64,000 nt of DNA from positions 1-64,000 of the forward strand of contig JAGBHC010000009.1 in assembly GCA_017935625.1 (NCBI GenBank). The letters are read 5' to 3'. The DNA comes from Rikenellaceae bacterium. Its GTDB lineage: Bacteria > Bacteroidota > Bacteroidia > Bacteroidales > Rikenellaceae. Under the pieces are notes generated by a model. That model was not told the origin of the DNA. It made no database searches and saw only the letters and a program-made list of their open reading frames with translations. Shown one piece after another: positions 60,329 to 64,000 of the stretch. The position numbers and the translations under genes are program-made. Each line of letters starts with the position of its first letter. The stretch's first letter is position 1.

Positions 60329-62836
60329 CTAAAAATGGAGCTCGACGGAGCAATTGACCGTGAAGCGGCCCACCCGGTCGCCGTCGATAATCTTGTCGCG
60401 ATGGGTCAGGCGCCATATCGCATCGACCCGAAACACCTTGAAGATGTTTTCGATGCCGACACCCGCCTCGAAATAGGGCTTGCGGACCGAACCCAGCCCC
60501 TGCGGGAAGCGGAGTATCGCCTCGCTATAGGGCAGACTGCCGTCGTTCTTCTCCGAAAGGGTACCGTAGACTCCCTTGAACACCGCCACCTCGCGCCACT
60601 TCAGCTTGCGCAGCAACGGAATCTTACCCAGAAAGAACCCCTTGAAGTGGTGTTCGTAGAAGAAGCTCACCCACGAGTCGGAGGCGAACTCGTAATACTC
60701 CATGCACGAAAAGGCGTACTTGTCGTAGAAATAGGTTCCGTTGCCCTCGTGGAGCTTGAGCAGCGGATAGGGCACCTTCCCGAAGATGTGTCCCCCCTCG
60801 ACCGTCAGATGGGAACTTCCCAGCGGCGGAATGTCGAGCCGGTAGGAGAGCCCTGCCTCGAGCCGGGTATAGGAGAAGTCGTTTCGCAGAAGCCCCTTCA
60901 GACCGAAGGTCGCATGCAGCGAAAGTATGGGATATTTGGACCCCAGCGACCGGCTGTCGAAGTAGCGCCTCAGCACCGTCTCGCGGAAAGCCAGACGCGC
61001 CGAAACACCCACCGCCGCCGAACGCACGGCCCCCATCTCCGTGGAGTCGCTGCGCAGCAGAGGCACATAGCGGTTGGACGAGATGCTGCGCAACGACGCC
61101 CCGACGCCCGTCGAGATGCCCTGCACCCACTCGTGGCTGTAATCGGCCTTGGCCTCGTCCACGATACTCAGACGGGTCTTGTTGCCGCGCGAAAAGAGCG
61201 AACTCATGATATTGCTCTCCGAGAAGGCATTCACCCCGCTGCCCAGCTGCAGCGCATCGTGACGGGCCGAGAGGGTGAGCTTGCGCTTGAGGCGGTTGTT
61301 GAACATCAGCTCCACCGTACCGCCGCCCTTCACCCCGGAGTCTTTGGTGCCGTAGGCCGCATAGCCCGAAAGACGCACCTTGCGGCTGAAATCGTTGGTG
61401 GTGCGCACCCCCATCTGGAAACGGGCCCCCTCGAGCCGGTTGAAGCTGAAAACCTTGTAATAGGGTCCCCACCCCACCTTGCCGGTCTCGTAATAACCGC
61501 CCAGCACGGCCTCCAGCACGCCGTAGATGTTGCGGAACATGGGCACCTGCTTGATGGAATCGACCATGGCGTAGGTCGCTTTCTCGCGTTCGGAGAGGCG
61601 GTAGGGACGCACCTCCTCCCAGAACGACTCGTCGTTGCGCAGCACATCGTCGTCGTAAGTCACGTTGCGGTCGATGCGCTCCACCTCGCGGGGAATCTCC
61701 ACCCCCACCCGCACATCGGAGTAGGAGACTTCGCGATGCCCCAGAAACGATATCATCTTCGAAGAGTCGGAGCGGACCAGCGAAAAGTCGGCGAACATCT
61801 TCTCGCGGCTCGGGAACCAGAGCGTGTCGTCGAGCGGCCGGCTCTCGGCCTCCAGGACCAGATGCCTCAGCCAGTTCACGTCCACCCCGCGCGGCATGGT
61901 CACCCGCGCCGACTGCAGGGCGAAAGTGGCCGAATCGATGTTCACCTCGCCGTCGAAGACCGGCACCGAAGAGACCTTGGGATGGAACCGGATTCGGTAG
62001 ATTTTGCGCCCGTCCAGACGCAGGCTGTCCACCAGATAGTAGTCGTAGTACATGGAGCCGTGGTCGGAAAGCGGCCCGGCGAAACGCACGTTGAACAGGT
62101 CGATGTAGTTGTCGTAGAAATTGACGTCGGCATAGAGCTGCCCCGTGAACTGCGAGAGGGCGTAGTCCTCCTCGATACCCGATATGCGGCTGGCCCGTAT
62201 CACCTCCCGGTCGAGCGACGGAGAGCGGCGGTGCCACAAATCGGCCGACGATTCGGTTATCATCACCGGCAGGAAAGGCTTGCCCGTGATGGCCGACGTG
62301 TCCACGTTGTCGAAAACGAACCCGAAATTGCGCTGCAACGCCTTGTTCTTGAAGCTGCCGCGCATGTTGGAGAGGTCGAGCTCCATTTTGGTGTAGGCCC
62401 GGCACGCATAGGACTCCATCCGCTGCGGGTCGTTGCGCCACTTGTTGCGGCTGACATTGCGCAGGATGGGCATCGCAGGGTCTTCGCCCCGCACCACCAC
62501 CACGGCGTCGATACCCATGCTCGACACCTCCAGCGCCACGTTCACCTCGTTGTAGGAGCCGGGGACGATATCCACCGCCTGCGGCTCGTAGCCCAGCAGC
62601 GAAAACTCGAGCACCGAGACCGAATCGCGGGTTTCGAGGGCATAGGCTCCGTCGATGTCGGTCGAGATGCCGACGAACGAATGGCGGAACAACACGCTCA
62701 CGCCCACCAGCGGCTCGCCCGTCTCGGCATCGGTCACCGTACCGCGCACCCGCGTACTCTGGGCCATCGTCCCCGTCGGCAGCAACAGAAGCAACCACAG
62801 CAACAGGGTCATTCTATTTCTCCATCCGTTTTTCAT
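60329..62836 (-). CDS. DUF5686-family outer-membrane protein with carboxypeptidase-regulatory domain
   Basis: An 835-residue exported protein. A signal peptide (TLLLWLLLLLPTGTMAQ, about 10-26) precedes a CarboxypepD_reg-like beta-sandwich (28 to about 110; RVRGTVTDAETGEPLVGVSV and STDIDGAYALE). The rest matches DUF5686, with a long aromatic-rich C-terminal part whose alternating pattern and final SVELHF suggest an outer-membrane barrel. The family is common in Bacteroidetes and has no known function. It is not a TonB-dependent receptor: no plug motif is seen. The ATG at 62836 begins the signal peptide; upstream codons are in the promoter. Confidence 0.82.
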   Translation of the reverse strand: MKNGWRNRMTLLLWLLLLLPTGTMAQSTRVRGTVTDAETGEPLVGVSVLFRHSFVGISTDIDGAYALETRDSVSVLEFSLLGYEPQAVDIVPGSYNEVNVALEVSSMGIDAVVVVRGEDPAMPILRNVSRNKWRNDPQRMESYACRAYTKMELDLSNMRGSFKNKALQRNFGFVFDNVDTSAITGKPFLPVMITESSADLWHRRSPSLDREVIRASRISGIEEDYALSQFTGQLYADVNFYDNYIDLFNVRFAGPLSDHGSMYYDYYLVDSLRLDGRKIYRIRFHPKVSSVPVFDGEVNIDSATFALQSARVTMPRGVDVNWLRHLVLEAESRPLDDTLWFPSREKMFADFSLVRSDSSKMISFLGHREVSYSDVRVGVEIPREVERIDRNVTYDDDVLRNDESFWEEVRPYRLSEREKATYAMVDSIKQVPMFRNIYGVLEAVLGGYYETGKVGWGPYYKVFSFNRLEGARFQMGVRTTNDFSRKVRLSGYAAYGTKDSGVKGGGTVELMFNNRLKRKLTLSARHDALQLGSGVNAFSESNIMSSLFSRGNKTRLSIVDEAKADYSHEWVQGISTGVGASLRSISSNRYVPLLRSDSTEMGAVRSAAVGVSARLAFRETVLRRYFDSRSLGSKYPILSLHATFGLKGLLRNDFSYTRLEAGLSYRLDIPPLGSSHLTVEGGHIFGKVPYPLLKLHEGNGTYFYDKYAFSCMEYYEFASDSWVSFFYEHHFKGFFLGKIPLLRKLKWREVAVFKGVYGTLSEKNDGSLPYSEAILRFPQGLGSVRKPYFEAGVGIENIFKVFRVDAIWRLTHRDKIIDGDRVGRFTVNCSVELHF

Positions 62837-62894
62837 CGCTTTTCGTTTTCGCTCCTTCTTCCTCCTTCGGCAAAGCGGCATCCGCCACCGGATA

Positions 62895-62902
62895 CAAAGA
62901 TA
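62895..62902 (-). promoter_or_regulatory. -7 box of the DUF5686 gene
   Basis: TATCTTTG on the minus strand, a perfect TAnnTTTG, 58 nt before the ATG. The -33 box is not clear. Confidence 0.5.
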
Positions 62903-63085
62903 CGACGGCCCGCGGTCCGTTGTTCCTCCGAAAAGGAAGATAATATTGTCCGTTCGGCGTTTTTTACACCCCTCGGAAGCGCAAACAGCCCTCCGACATG
63001 TCCCGAATGACCTTTGCGGAGCGTCTCGACGCACCGCACCGCCGCCCGTTCCGCATCCGGGAAACGGAGACCCGCACCCCTAAAG

Positions 63086-63122
63086 GGAGGGGCATCGCAG
63101 CTCCTCGCCGCGATGCCCCTCC
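63086..63122 (-). terminator. Terminator of the M24 peptidase gene
   Basis: GGAGGGGCATCGC and GCGATGCCCCTCC form a 13-bp perfect stem with an 11-nt loop and are followed on the minus strand by CTTTAG, 25 nt after the stop codon. The T run is short. Confidence 0.7.
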
Positions 63123-63147
63123 GTTCGAAGATTCCGGTCCGCGGAAC

Positions 63148-64000
63148 TCACCTGCCCATAAACTCCTCGATTTCGGCCACGGTCACCGGAATGTGTCTCC
63201 CGCCGCCCAGCATGCGACGCCCCTCGCCGGTAATCAGGATATCGTCCTCGATACGCACGCCGCCGAAGTCGAAGTAGGTCTCCAGCAAATCGTAATCGAT
63301 GAAATCGCGGCACTTGCCCTCGCTGCGCCACTTGGCCGCATAGGCGGGAATGAAGTAGAGCCCGGGCTCGTCGGTCATCACCGTGCCGGGACGCAGCCGC
63401 CAGTTGTTGCGCAGGATGCAGGTGTCGATTTCGGCCGCCCGCTCCGCCACGATGTCGAAATTGCGCAATCCGCGCTCGCCCATCGCCTCGCAATCGTGCA
63501 CGTCCATACCCAGTCCGTGTCCCAGTCCGTGGGGCATGAAGAGCGACACCGCACCGGCAGCCACCGCATCGTCGGCATTGCCGCGCAACAGGCCCAGCGA
63601 CACGAGTCCCTCGGCCAGCACGCGATACGAAGCGGTGTGCACGTCGCGGTACATCATCCCCGGAGCCACCATGGCGGCCACATGGTCGTGGGCGGCCAGC
63701 ACCACCTCGTATACGTCCTTCTGACGCTGCGAGAAGCGGCCCCCGACAGGATAGGTGCGCGTATGGTCGCTGCAATAGTTGTTCACCGTCTCGCCGCCCG
63801 CGTCGCACAGCAGCATGCGTCCGCTCTCCAGCACGCCGTCGTGGCAGTGGTTGTGCAGCGTCTCGCCGTGCTGCGAAACGATGGAGTGGAACGACACGCC
63901 CCAGCCGTACTGCTTGGTGACCCCCTCGATGGCCCCGGCGATTTCGCGCTCCGTCACACCCGGACGGCACATCTTCATGGCGGTGGTGTGCATCCGGTAG
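63148..64000 (-). CDS. M24-family Xaa-Pro aminopeptidase, N-terminus outside the window
   Basis: The last 284 or so residues of a metallopeptidase of the aminopeptidase P/prolidase group, which removes N-terminal residues before proline. The pita-bread fold ligands are all present: D in LLCDAGGE, D in CSDHTRTYPVGG, H in MPHGLGHGLGMDVHD, E in MTDEPGLYF and E in GVRIEDDILIT. The reading frame continues through the window edge with YRMHTTAMKMCRPG, which aligns inside the catalytic domain, so the N-terminal domain is missing only because of the window. Confidence 0.93.
   Translation of the reverse strand, partial: YRMHTTAMKMCRPGVTEREIAGAIEGVTKQYGWGVSFHSIVSQHGETLHNHCHDGVLESGRMLLCDAGGETVNNYCSDHTRTYPVGGRFSQRQKDVYEVVLAAHDHVAAMVAPGMMYRDVHTASYRVLAEGLVSLGLLRGNADDAVAAGAVSLFMPHGLGHGLGMDVHDCEAMGERGLRNFDIVAERAAEIDTCILRNNWRLRPGTVMTDEPGLYFIPAYAAKWRSEGKCRDFIDYDLLETYFDFGGVRIEDDILITGEGRRMLGGGRHIPVTVAEIEEFMGR

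Noticed and set aside
60329..62836. TonB-dependent receptor (because of the CarboxypepD_reg domain)
   Set aside because: No plug domain or TonB box follows the regulatory domain; the remaining sequence fits DUF5686.

Overview
The window is a GC-rich, gene-dense stretch of a Bacteroidales chromosome, most likely Alistipes or another Rikenellaceae. The evidence is promoters of the Bacteroidetes type (TTTG, about 19-20 nt, then TAnnTTTG), weak Shine-Dalgarno signals, Bacteroidetes-only families (DUF4837, DUF5686, DUF4861, DUF2807), a gut-type pectin and hexuronate locus, and MqnA of the futalosine menaquinone route. The genus assignment is inference. I see no prophage, insertion sequence, CRISPR array, rRNA or tRNA.

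Layout. 0-12 kb is housekeeping: pgk (cut by the window edge), kbl with an Lrp/AsnC regulator, queD, polA, dtd, mqnA, corA, efp, ubiX, a NodB-type deacetylase and a DUF4837 lipoprotein. 12-25 kb is a uronate module. One strand carries uxaC-kdgK-kdgA-exuT-uxaB-uxaA followed by an SGNH esterase and a GH43 enzyme; kduI and a DUF4861 lipoprotein diverge from it. 25-31 kb has the RNase P RNA gene, a small secreted protein, ilvE (interrupted by a 1-nt frameshift), metG, a 74-bp tandem repeat array and rnhB. 31-45 kb has apbE-lipid kinase-AraC, a YccF protein, a TonB-dependent receptor, prmA, xerD, sppA, a nitroreductase, a HAD phosphatase, rdgB and a DUF2807 protein. 45-49 kb is a two-gene pectin operon: a GH28 lipoprotein and a CE12-CE8 fusion esterase. 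49-55 kb is a TolC-MacA-MacB-type efflux operon, then a candidate 6S-like RNA and a 76-residue XRE regulator. 55-64 kb has a NatAB-type ABC exporter, galE, a repeat-rich spacer, a DUF5686 outer-membrane protein and an M24 peptidase cut by the window edge.

How it works together. GH28 and CE12-CE8 deacetylate, demethylate and cleave pectin outside the cytoplasm. Galacturonate enters through ExuT and passes through UxaC, UxaB, UxaA, KdgK and KdgA to pyruvate and glyceraldehyde 3-phosphate. KduI feeds in unsaturated uronates. No SusC/SusD pair and no dedicated uronate regulator are in the window.

The most unusual content is intergenic. A 58-nt promoter region is nearly identical at sppA and at the NatAB operon (52 of 58 positions by eye). 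An approximately 85-bp dispersed element joins two hairpins, whose stems differ between copies by compensating changes, to a complete promoter, and lies upstream of efp, rnhB and the GH28 operon. A 74-bp A-B-A-B tandem array supplies the apparent -33 box of metG.
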